Source: Acetomicrobium sp. S15 = DSM 107314 (GTDB lineage Bacteria; Synergistota; Synergistia; Synergistales; Thermosynergistaceae). From it: DNA of 64,000 nt. Below the pieces are notes generated by a model, which was given only the letters and a program-made list of their open reading frames with translations, made no database searches and was not told the DNA's origin. The stretch spans positions 62,001 to 126,000 of the forward strand of contig NZ_JADEVE010000184.1 in the NCBI RefSeq assembly GCF_016125955.1, in the 5' to 3' direction. This document shows positions 16,796 to 25,189 of this stretch, piece by piece (position 1 is the stretch's first letter; each line of letters starts with the position of its first letter). A program made the position numbers and the translations under genes.

Positions 16796-16838
16796 AGCGG
16801 ATGGGCCAAGATTCAGGAGATCCCATCCGCTTATTTTT
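16796..16838 (+). terminator. Rho-independent terminator after the Tus/YedE cluster
   Basis: AGCGGATGGG (16796-16805) and CCCATCCGCT (16822-16831) form a perfect 10-bp stem followed by TATTTTTG. Confidence 0.85.
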
Positions 16839-16993
16839 GCGTTCACAGCTGCACACGTGCTGCTGCCTGCGTGGAAATAGAGCGGGCATGCCCCTCGCTG
16901 GGATTTGTGATAATATCAACGATAAAGCGGTGGCTTTCGAGATCGGATGAATGAAGCGCTTATGCTTTAAAGATCGATGCGAAGGGGGTAAAC

Positions 16994-18769
16994 ATGGTGT
17001 CTTTTTTTGGATCGCTCAGGCTCAGAAGCAGGTTATTCCTTTTGGTGCTGTTGCTTGTGGCCATCAACGCGGCCACGGGGTGGTATCTTATAACTGCCTT
17101 GAAAGGGCAAGGGAAAGCCATTGAAGAGCTTTATGGCGGGGGAATGGAAATAAGCAAGGCTGCTGAGGTCAATGTCGGCGCTTCTGGTCTGTTGACCTCC
17201 ATGTACAGCACTTTTAACAGCCCGGAGGTGATATGGTCGGGCCAGGCGCTCATCATGGAGTCGATGCTGCAGAACCTCGAAAGGGCTATAAGTGGCTACG
17301 AAGAGATCACCGTGATCGAGGGCAATAAGGCGAGATGGGATGAAACGGCTAAAACATTCGCCGAATGGAGTGCCGGCGTCAAAGAAGTAATTGAGCTTTT
17401 CCGCAACGAAGCGCCGAGGGAAGAGGTTTCGAAAAAAATTGGTGGCATTTACCTCTCCACCAACGCCCTATCGCAGAGACTGGGCGAGATATTTTCCTTC
17501 TCTCAGATCGGCCTCGATACGATCTCCAACAACGCAACCTCTCGCCTGAACGAGGCGATAAAGACTTCTACCATCGCTATGGCCATCGCCGCCGCCGTCG
17601 CGCTGGTCCTTGGATTCTTGGTGGCCAGCTCCATAACTAAACCTTTGAAAAAACTCGTAACAAGCGTCCAAAACATAGCGGAAGAGTTGGATCTCACAGT
17701 TAGAGGCAATTCCAAAAGCAGGGATGAGACGGGCGACGTGAGCCGCTCTCTCGATCATCTCCTCGAGCGCTTCTCCGAAGCTCTGAAGGAGGTCTCCGGC
17801 GTTAGCCTGAGAGTGGCGGAGTCGGCTGAAAACTTCTCGGCCTCGAGCGAGGAGACGAGCGCCAACCTTCAAGAGGTCAAATCGAGCGCGGAGGCTATGG
17901 CCGCTCAGGTGGAAAACTTGGCCGCTGGGGTGGAGGAGATAAATGCCTCTGTGGAGGAGGTGGCCGCTGGGGCTCAGTCGGCTGCCCAGAGGAGTCAAGA
18001 AGTGACCGAGGAAGTAGAGAGGGCTCGAGGGGCAGGGGAGGATGGAATAAGGGCTGTTCAGAACGCCGTCGCTGCCTCTGTAAATGTGGCAGACGGAGCA
18101 CTCAAGGCCTCGAATGTTGTGAGTGAACTCGCTGAGAGGGCCAAGCAGATTCAATCGTTTGTGGATGTTATAGGTTCTATAGCGGATCAAACTAACTTGC
18201 TCGCCCTGAACGCTGCCATAGAAGCAGCTCGTGCCGGCGAACACGGCAGGGGTTTTGCCGTGGTAGCGGAAGAGGTGAGAAAACTTGCCGAGGCGAGCAA
18301 TGAGGCTGCCCTGAAGATCGCCGATCTCGCTCAAACGATAGTGGCAGACCTTGGCGAAGTCGTCGACGTCACTAAGGAGAACGCACGGATGGCCGATGGC
18401 GCCAAAGCTCAAGCTCAAGAGGCTGAAACTGCAATAAGCCGGATTATGGAGGCGCTGAGATCCATCACTGCCGCTGCTCAAGACATGGCTGCGCTGGCCG
18501 AAGAACAGGCTGCCTCGAGCGAGGAGATAGCCAGCACCGTTCAAAACATGGCAGAACGGACTCAGGACGTCGCCAGCGCCGTAGACAGTGTTCACAGGAG
18601 CATCGAAGAGGTTGCCCAGGCATCCAGGCATATCGCCGAAGGCTCCTCTGAGCTCGCAGATCTGGCCGGAAAGCTTCAGGAACTCGTGAGGCAATTCAAG
18701 ATTGAGAAGGAAGAAGAGAAGACAACAGAAAAAACCACAGCGGAGGCTGGACTCGTGCCGGTGAGTTAA
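16994..18769 (+). CDS. Methyl-accepting chemotaxis protein
   Basis: 591 residues. TM1 about 12-30, an extracytoplasmic helical sensor (about 31-190, 4HB-like), TM2 about 192-212, HAMP (about 213-265) and a long coiled-coil signalling domain. The hairpin tip near 395-430 has the canonical [20 protein letters not shown] and [16 protein letters not shown] motifs that bind CheW/CheA. It is a transmembrane chemoreceptor; ligand unknown. A small secreted PDZ protein follows 14 bp downstream in what looks like an operon. Confidence 0.93.
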   Translation: MVSFFGSLRLRSRLFLLVLLLVAINAATGWYLITALKGQGKAIEELYGGGMEISKAAEVNVGASGLLTSMYSTFNSPEVIWSGQALIMESMLQNLERAISGYEEITVIEGNKARWDETAKTFAEWSAGVKEVIELFRNEAPREEVSKKIGGIYLSTNALSQRLGEIFSFSQIGLDTISNNATSRLNEAIKTSTIAMAIAAAVALVLGFLVASSITKPLKKLVTSVQNIAEELDLTVRGNSKSRDETGDVSRSLDHLLERFSEALKEVSGVSLRVAESAENFSASSEETSANLQEVKSSAEAMAAQVENLAAGVEEINASVEEVAAGAQSAAQRSQEVTEEVERARGAGEDGIRAVQNAVAASVNVADGALKASNVVSELAERAKQIQSFVDVIGSIADQTNLLALNAAIEAARAGEHGRGFAVVAEEVRKLAEASNEAALKIADLAQTIVADLGEVVDVTKENARMADGAKAQAQEAETAISRIMEALRSITAAAQDMAALAEEQAASSEEIASTVQNMAERTQDVASAVDSVHRSIEEVAQASRHIAEGSSELADLAGKLQELVRQFKIEKEEEKTTEKTTAEAGLVPVS

Positions 18770-18783
18770 TATCGGAGGTAGAG

Positions 18784-19524
18784 ATGGCTTTGGTTTGGAA
18801 AGCAGCCAGACTGCTCGTTGTGGCGCTGATGGGGTGTTTGTTTTCTACGGCTGCCTGGGCTGATGTGGGGTGGTCAACCAGGGTAGCGGGGTTGTTAGTA
18901 GAACTCGCCAAGGGAGACAAAGCTTACAAGGTGGTCATAAGGAATGGCTCGCCTGATGATGTGCGTACGGTCATAAAAGAAGCAATGGAGAAGCACGACT
19001 TTGCTCTTGACCGAGAGGAGGAAGAAGTGCTCCTCTTTACAAAAAAATACGGCCTCTCTCGCTATGACGTAGTTTATCGTATCAGCAGCGTTAGAGATGG
19101 CACAGAGGTGATCGTGGCTGAAAGTATGCCGAGGAGCATCGTCTTTTTTGATCCTGGCATATTGGGGCGTACATATCGCAACCCAACTTACCTCAAGCCT
19201 ATCCTGGATTCGGTAAAAGATCGTTTCGACAGGAGCGAACCCCAACTGCCGAAGACGGGGATCTTTTTGGGAGGTTCCGATGCAGGCGGTTATGTTATAT
19301 CTTCTGTGGCGCAAGGAAGTCCGGCGGATGAGGCAGGTCTAAAAGCCGGAGATTTGGTGACGGAAGTAGACGGTGTGCCCTTAGCGGACCTCGCGATCGA
19401 TGCGGCGAGGTTTCTGGCAGAAGACGGGCTGGGGAAACCTTCGATCCTCCTTACGGTTCATAGCCAGGGAGAGAGCCGCGTAGTGCGGTTGTATATGAAA
19501 GAACCCGCACAGGTTACTCCGTGA
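18784..19524 (+). CDS. Exported protein with C-terminal PDZ domain
   Basis: A signal peptide covers residues 1-27 (ARLLVVALMGCLFSTAAWA). The middle (about 40-150) is a region I do not recognise, with VRTVIKEAMEKHDFALDREEEEVLLFTKKYG. The C-terminal PDZ domain (about 158-240) shows ISSVAQGSPADEAGLKAGDLVTEVDGVPL, a carboxylate-binding-type peptide pocket. No protease domain is seen. A Cys at 18 lies within the leader but does not fit a lipobox well. It is probably periplasmic and co-transcribed with the chemoreceptor. Its last 11 bases overlap the convergent UDG gene. Confidence 0.65.
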   Translation: MALVWKAARLLVVALMGCLFSTAAWADVGWSTRVAGLLVELAKGDKAYKVVIRNGSPDDVRTVIKEAMEKHDFALDREEEEVLLFTKKYGLSRYDVVYRISSVRDGTEVIVAESMPRSIVFFDPGILGRTYRNPTYLKPILDSVKDRFDRSEPQLPKTGIFLGGSDAGGYVISSVAQGSPADEAGLKAGDLVTEVDGVPLADLAIDAARFLAEDGLGKPSILLTVHSQGESRVVRLYMKEPAQVTP

Positions 19525-20116
19525 GGTTTTCTTGTAGGAAACGCCCGAGGGCGCGAAAGCCTTCCATGGTATCGGGGAGGAGTGAGTGATTGTATATGAT
19601 CGAGGCCGGGTGAGGCATTGGGAATATGACCTTACCCTGTGCCTCGTAAGGCTTGCCGAAAAGAGCCGGTATGGCGCGATTTTCCGGCGGAACCGGCAGG
19701 CCGTGCAATTTGAAGATCACTTTCGCGGGAAACTTCCCCAATGTTAGGATCACCCTCGGAGATATGAGCGCTATTTCTCGTTCGAGGAAGGGAAGACAGG
19801 CGCAAACAGAACTCCATTTGGGGCGGCTGTAGCGAGGGATCATGCACTTCAAAAGGTTTGTACGGTATGTATCGCCAAACGAGAGACCCGCTGCTTCCAT
19901 AAAATAACGCAAAAGGTGGCCCGATGGTCCGATGAAGGGACGGCCTACCATGTCCTCGCCTTCGCCAGGAGCTTGCCCCACTATCATAAGGAAAGCGCGG
20001 TCGTTGCCTTCCCCTGGCACCGCACAAAAACGACGCTCGCTCAAAATGCAGCGATGGCAGTTCCTCACTTCCTGAGCCAATTCTTCGAGCGCTTTTTTGT
20101 CATTTCCCATATACAT
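19514..20116 (-). CDS. Uracil-DNA glycosylase, family 4
   Basis: ATG at 20116; a second in-frame ATG is at 20110. The 200-residue protein has the family 4 motif 1 GQAPGEGEDMVGRPFIGPSGHLL and the four-Cys Fe-S pattern NCHRC...C-(about 70)-C...C (CHRC near 19-22, LKCMIPRY and VCACLPFL). Motif 2 is MPHPAS near the C terminus. It removes uracil from DNA to start base-excision repair and carries a 4Fe-4S cluster, common in thermophiles and anaerobes. It is 3'-overlapping with the PDZ protein gene. Confidence 0.9.
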   Translation of the reverse strand: MYMGNDKKALEELAQEVRNCHRCILSERRFCAVPGEGNDRAFLMIVGQAPGEGEDMVGRPFIGPSGHLLRYFMEAAGLSFGDTYRTNLLKCMIPRYSRPKWSSVCACLPFLEREIALISPRVILTLGKFPAKVIFKLHGLPVPPENRAIPALFGKPYEAQGKVIFPMPHPASIIYNHSLLPDTMEGFRALGRFLQENLTE

Positions 20117-20156
20117 AGATATCTTGTAAAGGGGCTGAAATTATCGCGAACGTGAG

Positions 20157-20507
20157 TTAGACGGACGAAACAACGGCGATGGCCTGATCTAAGGCAGCCC
20201 TTAGCTCATCCCATGAAGGGATGCCTCGGAAGATTGCCTTGTTATCCAGCACCCACGCTATCTCCTTTGCTCTGATCTTGTATTTAAATATTTCGAAGAA
20301 ATAGAGGACATTTCGAGGGTCTATAAGTTCTACCTCTATCTTGTCTCCGTATTCCCTCTTGATTCTTCTCAAAAGCGACCCTACCTTTTCTCTCTCCCCC
20401 AAGAGGTGGAACGTCTCCATCTCCTCCATCTCTCTGTAGTCGATCGGGAGGCAGCAGGAATAGATCTCTGGCTTTTCCATAAATATCTTCAAAACCGGCC
20501 TTCTCAT
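20157..20507 (-). CDS. Hypothetical protein, possibly thioredoxin-like
   Basis: ATG 20507 is preferred because GGGAGAG lies 8 bases upstream; the frame extends to 20561. 116 residues. The start (RRPVLKIFMEKPEIYSCC) and the end (IAWVLDNKAIFRGIPSWDELRAALDQAI) recall the beta-alpha layout and cis-Pro-less tail of thioredoxin-like proteins, but no CxxC is present; a CC pair is at about 17-18. Family not recognised. It lies 40 bases upstream of the UDG gene on the same strand. Confidence 0.55.
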   Translation of the reverse strand: MRRPVLKIFMEKPEIYSCCLPIDYREMEEMETFHLLGEREKVGSLLRRIKREYGDKIEVELIDPRNVLYFFEIFKYKIRAKEIAWVLDNKAIFRGIPSWDELRAALDQAIAVVSSV

Positions 20508-20665
20508 ATTCTCTTCTCTCCCTTCTGCACGCTGGTAGTCCAGACGACACATGTCTTTCAATCGTTTAAAACCATTATATCTTATGTCCGAAGATCTACA
20601 GCTCTTTTACTCTCATCCTTTGTGCTATTTTTAAATGCTCGTGTCATGCACTGCCCTTGATTTTA

Positions 20666-20674
20666 TGGTATTAT
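20666..20674 (+). promoter_or_regulatory. Possible extended -10 promoter of hutH
   Basis: TGG-TATTAT with TG at 20666-20667 and hexamer 20669-20674, 43 bases before the hutH ATG. No clear -35. Confidence 0.4.
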
Positions 20675-20716
20675 ATTATGAAAGGGCATAACAGCTTCCT
20701 TCAGGGGGCGGTGGCT

Positions 20717-22246
20717 ATGCATATTATATGGCTCAATGGGCATTCCCTCACCATCGAGGATATCGTGCGCGTAGCCAGAAATGGCTACGGCGTTGCCCTG
20801 GATCCCTCTGCCAGAGCCTTCGTGCCGAGAGGCTCGTCTATGGTGGAGAAGTGGGCTGACGCTGGAGAAACGATTTACGGCATCACCACCGGCTTCGGCG
20901 ACCTGGCGTCTACGTCTATCTCTCCCGAACTGAGCGAAAAACTCCAAGAAAACCTCCTGAAAAGCCATTCCTGCGGAGTGGGAGAACCGTTTCCCGAGGA
21001 GATCGTCAGGGCTGCAATGCTGCTTCGCATCAACACTCTCACGAGAGGTTATTCGGGCATCAGGCTGAAGACATTAGATCAAATGGTCGCCTATCTCAAC
21101 GAAGGGATTCACCCCGTAATTCCGTCGCAGGGCTCCGTCGGTTCGAGCGGCGACCTTTGCCCGCTTTCGCATCTGGCCATCACCCTTCTTGGACTGGGAG
21201 AGGTCTTCTATCGAGGGAGGAGGGTTCCCACGCTTCGAGCTCTCAAAGAGGCTGGGCTTAAACCCCTCGACGGGCTCGGCCCTAAGGAGGGCTTGGCCTT
21301 AAACAACGGCACTGCCATGACGACAGCCGTTTCGGCCCTGTCTCTTTACGATGCCCTCGAGCTTGCCAAGGCCGTGGACGTAGCGGCGGCACTCTCTTTG
21401 GAAGCGCTTCACGGCGTGCCAGATGCCTTCGATCCCCGCATTCATGAGCTTCGCCCGCACATAGGGCAGAAGTTGGTGGCATCCAACATACGAAGGCTAA
21501 TCGAGGGGAGCGAAATCGTCGAAGCCTACAGAGACAAAAGGGTGCAGGACGCCTACTCGTTGCGCTGTATTCCTCAAGTCCACGGAGCCAGCCGCGACGC
21601 GATGGATTTTGTGCGTCAAAAGATAGAGATCGAAATCAACTCCGTGACAGATAATCCTCTCATATTCCCAGCCGAGGGCGAGGTTTTAAGCGGCGGAAAT
21701 TTTCACGCCCAACCCATCGCGTTGGCCATGGACTTTCTCGGGATTGCCGTCGCCGAACTTGCGGATATCTCCGAAAGGCGCGTCGCCAGGTTGGTCGACC
21801 ATAAACTTTCAGGGCTTCCGCGCTTCCTCATAAAAAACAGCGGACTGAACAGCGGCCTCATGATCCCCCAATATACCTGTGCGGCATTGGTTTCGGAGAA
21901 CAAGGTCCTCGCACACCCCGCCTCTGTCGATTCCATACCGACGTCGGCCAACCAAGAAGATCATGTTTCTATGGGGGCCTATGCCGCCCGCAAGGCCAGG
22001 ACCATTGTAGAGAATGCCCAAAAAGTGGCGGCTATAGAATTTCTGGTCGCAGCGCAGGCTTTGGACTTCAGTGCGCCACTTAAACCCGGTAAGGGCACCG
22101 GAGCCGCTTATCGCCGCATAAGAGATGAAGTCCCGTTTTTGGAGGAGGACGTTATCCTTTATCCTTTGATCGATGTGGTCTTGAAGCTGCTATGCTCTGG
22201 TGAGGTTGTAGCATTTGCAGAAGGGGTCATTGGAGAGCTCGACTGA
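20717..22246 (+). CDS. hutH: Histidine ammonia-lyase
   Basis: ATG 20717 follows AGGGGGCGG. The 509-residue length and motifs fit HAL: YGITTGFGDL near 55, GSVGSSGDLCPLSH, and FSAPLKPGKGTGAAYRRIR near the end. The residues that cyclise to the MIO cofactor are S143-S144-G145; most family members have Ala-Ser-Gly, so the first position is changed. It deaminates histidine to urocanate. No other intact hut gene adjoins it, but remnants of fchA and a possible hutU lie near 49.3-50.1 kb. Confidence 0.9.
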   Translation: MHIIWLNGHSLTIEDIVRVARNGYGVALDPSARAFVPRGSSMVEKWADAGETIYGITTGFGDLASTSISPELSEKLQENLLKSHSCGVGEPFPEEIVRAAMLLRINTLTRGYSGIRLKTLDQMVAYLNEGIHPVIPSQGSVGSSGDLCPLSHLAITLLGLGEVFYRGRRVPTLRALKEAGLKPLDGLGPKEGLALNNGTAMTTAVSALSLYDALELAKAVDVAAALSLEALHGVPDAFDPRIHELRPHIGQKLVASNIRRLIEGSEIVEAYRDKRVQDAYSLRCIPQVHGASRDAMDFVRQKIEIEINSVTDNPLIFPAEGEVLSGGNFHAQPIALAMDFLGIAVAELADISERRVARLVDHKLSGLPRFLIKNSGLNSGLMIPQYTCAALVSENKVLAHPASVDSIPTSANQEDHVSMGAYAARKARTIVENAQKVAAIEFLVAAQALDFSAPLKPGKGTGAAYRRIRDEVPFLEEDVILYPLIDVVLKLLCSGEVVAFAEGVIGELD

Positions 22247-22250
22247 CTCA

Positions 22251-22284
22251 AAAATGAGCTCCGGAGTTTGTGCCCCGGAGCTCA
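22251..22284 (-). terminator. Terminator, mainly for the minus-strand pfpI-like gene
   Basis: TGAGCTCCGG (22255-22264) and CCGGAGCTCA (22275-22284) form a perfect 10-bp stem. On the minus strand it is followed by TTTTTGAG, a T-run; it lies just beyond the hutH stop, so it may serve both genes. Confidence 0.8.
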
Positions 22285-22314
22285 GATCGTTCTCATGGAG
22301 CCTTTCGGTGCCCT

Positions 22315-22842
22315 TTAGTTGCTTGAAGCTGCCTCGATTATGGCCTTGCAGAAATGAGGCAAATCGGCAGGCGTACGGCTGCTTATGAGGTTTTTGTCCA
22401 CGACGACGGGTTCATCCACCCAATTTACCCCCGCGTTTACCATGTCATCTTTTATCGCGGAAAACGATGTGGCCTTAGCACCTTTCAGTATGCCGGCCGA
22501 GATGGGCACCCATCCTGCGTGGCAGATGAAGGCGACGATTTTACCGGCCTTATGGAATTCTTTGGTGAGTTCCAAAGCCTTGGGGTACCTTCTGATTTTG
22601 TCGGGAGCATAACCTCCCGGGATCAGCAGACCGTCGAAATCTCCGGCTCCTACCTCGTCGAACGAAGAGTCAGCCTTGCACGGGTAACCGTTTTTGCCTC
22701 GGTAGACTCGCCCTTTTTCCGGTCCGACTGTTACGACTTGAGCCCCCTCTTCAGTGAGGCGAATTTTGGGATACCATAGCTCGAGGTCCTCATATTCGTC
22801 CTCTACAAATTGCAGAAAGCGCTTTCCCGATAAACGAGACAT
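22315..22842 (-). CDS. DJ-1/PfpI family protein
   Basis: 175 residues, type-1 glutamine amidotransferase-like fold: GDFDGLLIPGGYAPDKIRR and the nucleophile elbow ICHAGWVPISAGILKGAKAT with Cys107. The C-terminal DLPHFCKAI matches the family. PfpI/YhbO/YajL members are described as proteases, deglycases or glyoxalase-like stress proteins; the sequence does not separate these roles. The N-terminal LSGKRFLQFVEDEYEDLELWYPKIRL is normal for the subgroup. It is transcribed alone, ending at the hairpin near 22284. Confidence 0.88.
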   Translation of the reverse strand: MSRLSGKRFLQFVEDEYEDLELWYPKIRLTEEGAQVVTVGPEKGRVYRGKNGYPCKADSSFDEVGAGDFDGLLIPGGYAPDKIRRYPKALELTKEFHKAGKIVAFICHAGWVPISAGILKGAKATSFSAIKDDMVNAGVNWVDEPVVVDKNLISSRTPADLPHFCKAIIEAASSN

Positions 22843-23190
22843 AAAACACCACCTCCGTCTCTTCTTTGTTCAGATTTTATAATCATTTTAATCGTTTTTC
22901 AACCCTCTTTGATGCTCTCTTTTTGCCCTGTTTAAAACCCTCATTTACATCTGGCGAACGATTTGCCATCTGATGCCTGCTTGGGCGATGGTTTCCCTCG
23001 GTTGTCAGCACCGACAGCCCAAAGACAACGACGGCTTCGCTTCTGTTTTTTCAGGTAGAGCACTTTTGCCCACCCTGATACTCATATAAAAGTGTAGGTG
23101 GAATGGATACGGTGCCTCATATAAAATTCTAAGCCAAAACGAGCTCTTTCTCGCATTGCTCAACATCTGCTTTCTGCTTGAGATATGCCC
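22843..23190. other. Intergenic region without recognisable gene
   Basis: Between the divergent pfpI-like and LysX-like genes. The word CTCATATAAAA occurs twice (about 23081 and 23116). No frame looks coding and no RNA element was recognised. Confidence 0.3.
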
Positions 23191-23220
23191 TTGACAGATT
23201 TTGGTAATCCGGTTTAGAAT
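23191..23220 (+). promoter_or_regulatory. Promoter of the LysX-like gene
   Basis: TTGACA (23191-23196), 18-base spacer, TAGAAT (23215-23220). An ATTTAAGTTAACG motif at about 23236 lies just downstream of the expected start. Confidence 0.7.
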
Positions 23221-23276
23221 TCGTTCATATTGTAAATTTAAGTTAACGCCTTTTGTCTTTCGAGGAGGGATTCATT

Positions 23277-24194
23277 ATGGCAGAGTCTGCCCAAAGCGTC
23301 AATCTCATGGGGGAAGCTAATGGAGCGTTTCCCTTGCGCATCATCTATTCTCGCCTGCGCACGGAGGAAAAGATGCTCTTTCAAGCGGCCGATAGACTGG
23401 GGATACCGTATGTGGCAGAAGACATCCGCACAAAGAGATGGCCCGACTTGGGCGGCTATCCCGGCGAGGTTGTCATCTGCCGCTGTGTGAGTCATACACA
23501 AAATGTCGCGTTGGCCCAACTCTTGGAGTCTAAGGGCGTGCGCACGATCAACAATTCTTCGATAATGCTTCTATGCGGCGATAAGATTGCCACGGCGGCG
23601 CGCTTGGACGCGGCCTGTATACCTCAACCTGAATACCGTGTAGCTTTTTCCCCGGAAGGGGCAGTCGAAGCCGCGGAGGAGCTCGGATACCCTGTAGTCT
23701 TTAAGCCTTCGGTGGGGAGCTGGGGCAGACTTTTAGCGAAGGTGAATGACCGCGACGCCGCTGAAGCCTTGGTAGAGCACAAGAGCTACCTTGGGCCTCA
23801 TCATCAGGTCTTTTTCTTGCAACGTTATGTGGAGAAAAATGGCTATGACCTGCGGGTTACCGTGGTCGGCGGAAAGCCCGTTACGGCCATAAAACGATGT
23901 AGCAGCCACTGGATAACCAACACCGCCCGCGGGGCCCAAGCTGTGAGGTATCCCTTAGAGGAAGATCGGGAATTGGTCTCCCTTTTGCAGCGACTTTATA
24001 AAGCCATCCCAGGCGACTTTTTGGCCGTAGATCTATTTAGGATGGATGGACGATGGGTTATAAACGAGGTCAACGGCCAGCCGGAGTTTCGAAGTTCTAC
24101 GATCAGCACCACGGGGGTTGATTTGGCGGCCTTGATGATGCAATACGCCTGGTCGCTTGTCCCCGAGGAAGCGCTCCTCGTTGGTCAGGGTTAG
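23277..24194 (+). CDS. LysX/RimK-like ATP-grasp ligase
   Basis: ATG 23277 sits 7 bases after GAGGAGGG. 305 residues. After an N-terminal extension, IIYSRLRTEEKMLFQAADRLGIP and the ATP-grasp core (GYPVVFKPSVGSWGR, FFLQRYVEKNGYDLRVTVVGG, FLAVDLFRMDGRWVINEVNGQPEF) match LysX, which joins an amino group donor to the C-terminal Glu of the carrier LysW. No LysW-like carrier or other lysine/arginine genes are nearby, so the substrate may be different (a peptide, ribosomal protein or small molecule). Its stop overlaps the convergent murB by 4 bp. Confidence 0.82.
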   Translation: MAESAQSVNLMGEANGAFPLRIIYSRLRTEEKMLFQAADRLGIPYVAEDIRTKRWPDLGGYPGEVVICRCVSHTQNVALAQLLESKGVRTINNSSIMLLCGDKIATAARLDAACIPQPEYRVAFSPEGAVEAAEELGYPVVFKPSVGSWGRLLAKVNDRDAAEALVEHKSYLGPHHQVFFLQRYVEKNGYDLRVTVVGGKPVTAIKRCSSHWITNTARGAQAVRYPLEEDRELVSLLQRLYKAIPGDFLAVDLFRMDGRWVINEVNGQPEFRSSTISTTGVDLAALMMQYAWSLVPEEALLVGQG

Positions 24195-25153
24195 TTTGCC
24201 TCGTCGAGGAAGGTGTGCAGGGGGCCCAAGCGCCCCCTTTCGTCCACATAGCGCACCTCGCACTCCAAGTATAAGCCGGTGCGTTTAAATGTTGCTGCCC
24301 TAATCAGGCTAACCAACTTAAAGACATCAGCGGCCTTTCCGCCGCCGAGGTTTACGATGAAGTTGGCATGCTTTTGACTCACTTGGACGCCGCCTACCGT
24401 AAGCCCCTTCAATCCCAGGTCTTGTATCACCTTGCCCGGAGGGCCGAAGCTATCATAGAGCTCCGGGTGGTTGGAGAAGACAGAGCCGCAGTTCGGAAGC
24501 TTTAAGGGGAATTTCCTTTTCCTCTCCTCGAGGATCTCAAGCGTTTGCCGCCTGATTCGGGATGGGTCGTCGGGTCGACACAATAGCTCTGCCTGGAGGA
24601 TTACAAGATCCGTGTCTTGGAAAATGGAACGACGATAGGAAAAGGCACATTCGGCGTTATGCATGACCTTCACATTTCCGAAGCGGTCCATTGCCCATAC
24701 CCTGCGGACGGTTTCGCCTATGCTGTGCCTTAAACTGCCGCCGTTCATATATATAAGGCCGCCCAAGGTGCCGGGTATGCCCGCAGCGTGCTCGAGTCCG
24801 CTTAGGCCCCTATTCGCAGCCGCTCTTGCCAAGGCTGGCACCCACGCGCCGGCCTGGGCCGTTATGATGTTGCCTTTGACTGTATAGTGGGAGAATTTGC
24901 GGCCTATCTTCAGCACGGCGCCGCGCAACCCTGCGTCGCTGAAGAGGAGGTTAGACCCATTACCTACGATAACAAGAGCGACGCCCTCTTCTTCAGCACG
25001 AGCGCAGGCCCTTGCTACTTGATCTGCCCGGAGCGGCTCTATGAAGAGATCCGCCACCCCCCCGATCCTCCAACGGGAATGAAGCCAGAGGGGCTCATTC
25101 ACGCGGATGAGCCCCAGATCTTCTGCAGTGCGAAGCCTTTCTATTCCCTTCAT
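24191..25153 (-). CDS. murB: UDP-N-acetylenolpyruvoylglucosamine reductase
   Basis: ATG behind GGGCGGGGG. The 320-residue FAD enzyme has SRWRIGGVADLFIEP, the PP-loop VGNGSNLLFSDAG, the active YRRSIF and NCGSVFSN segments (Ser as general acid) and a C-terminal EVRYVDERG. It reduces UDP-GlcNAc-enolpyruvate to UDP-MurNAc in peptidoglycan synthesis. The gene stands apart from any mur/dcw cluster and is convergent with the LysX-like gene. Confidence 0.95.
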   Translation of the reverse strand: MKGIERLRTAEDLGLIRVNEPLWLHSRWRIGGVADLFIEPLRADQVARACARAEEEGVALVIVGNGSNLLFSDAGLRGAVLKIGRKFSHYTVKGNIITAQAGAWVPALARAAANRGLSGLEHAAGIPGTLGGLIYMNGGSLRHSIGETVRRVWAMDRFGNVKVMHNAECAFSYRRSIFQDTDLVILQAELLCRPDDPSRIRRQTLEILEERKRKFPLKLPNCGSVFSNHPELYDSFGPPGKVIQDLGLKGLTVGGVQVSQKHANFIVNLGGGKAADVFKLVSLIRAATFKRTGLYLECEVRYVDERGRLGPLHTFLDEAN

Positions 25154-25189
25154 CTAACCCCCGCCCGTATAGCCTTTTGTAGCATTGTA

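Noticed and set aside
17468-18694. Long open frame (408 codons) on the minus strand
   Set aside because: It lies entirely antisense to a chemoreceptor with full canonical motifs; the high GC and Ala/Glu-rich coiled coil leave the opposite strand open by chance, and its translation has no recognisable domain.
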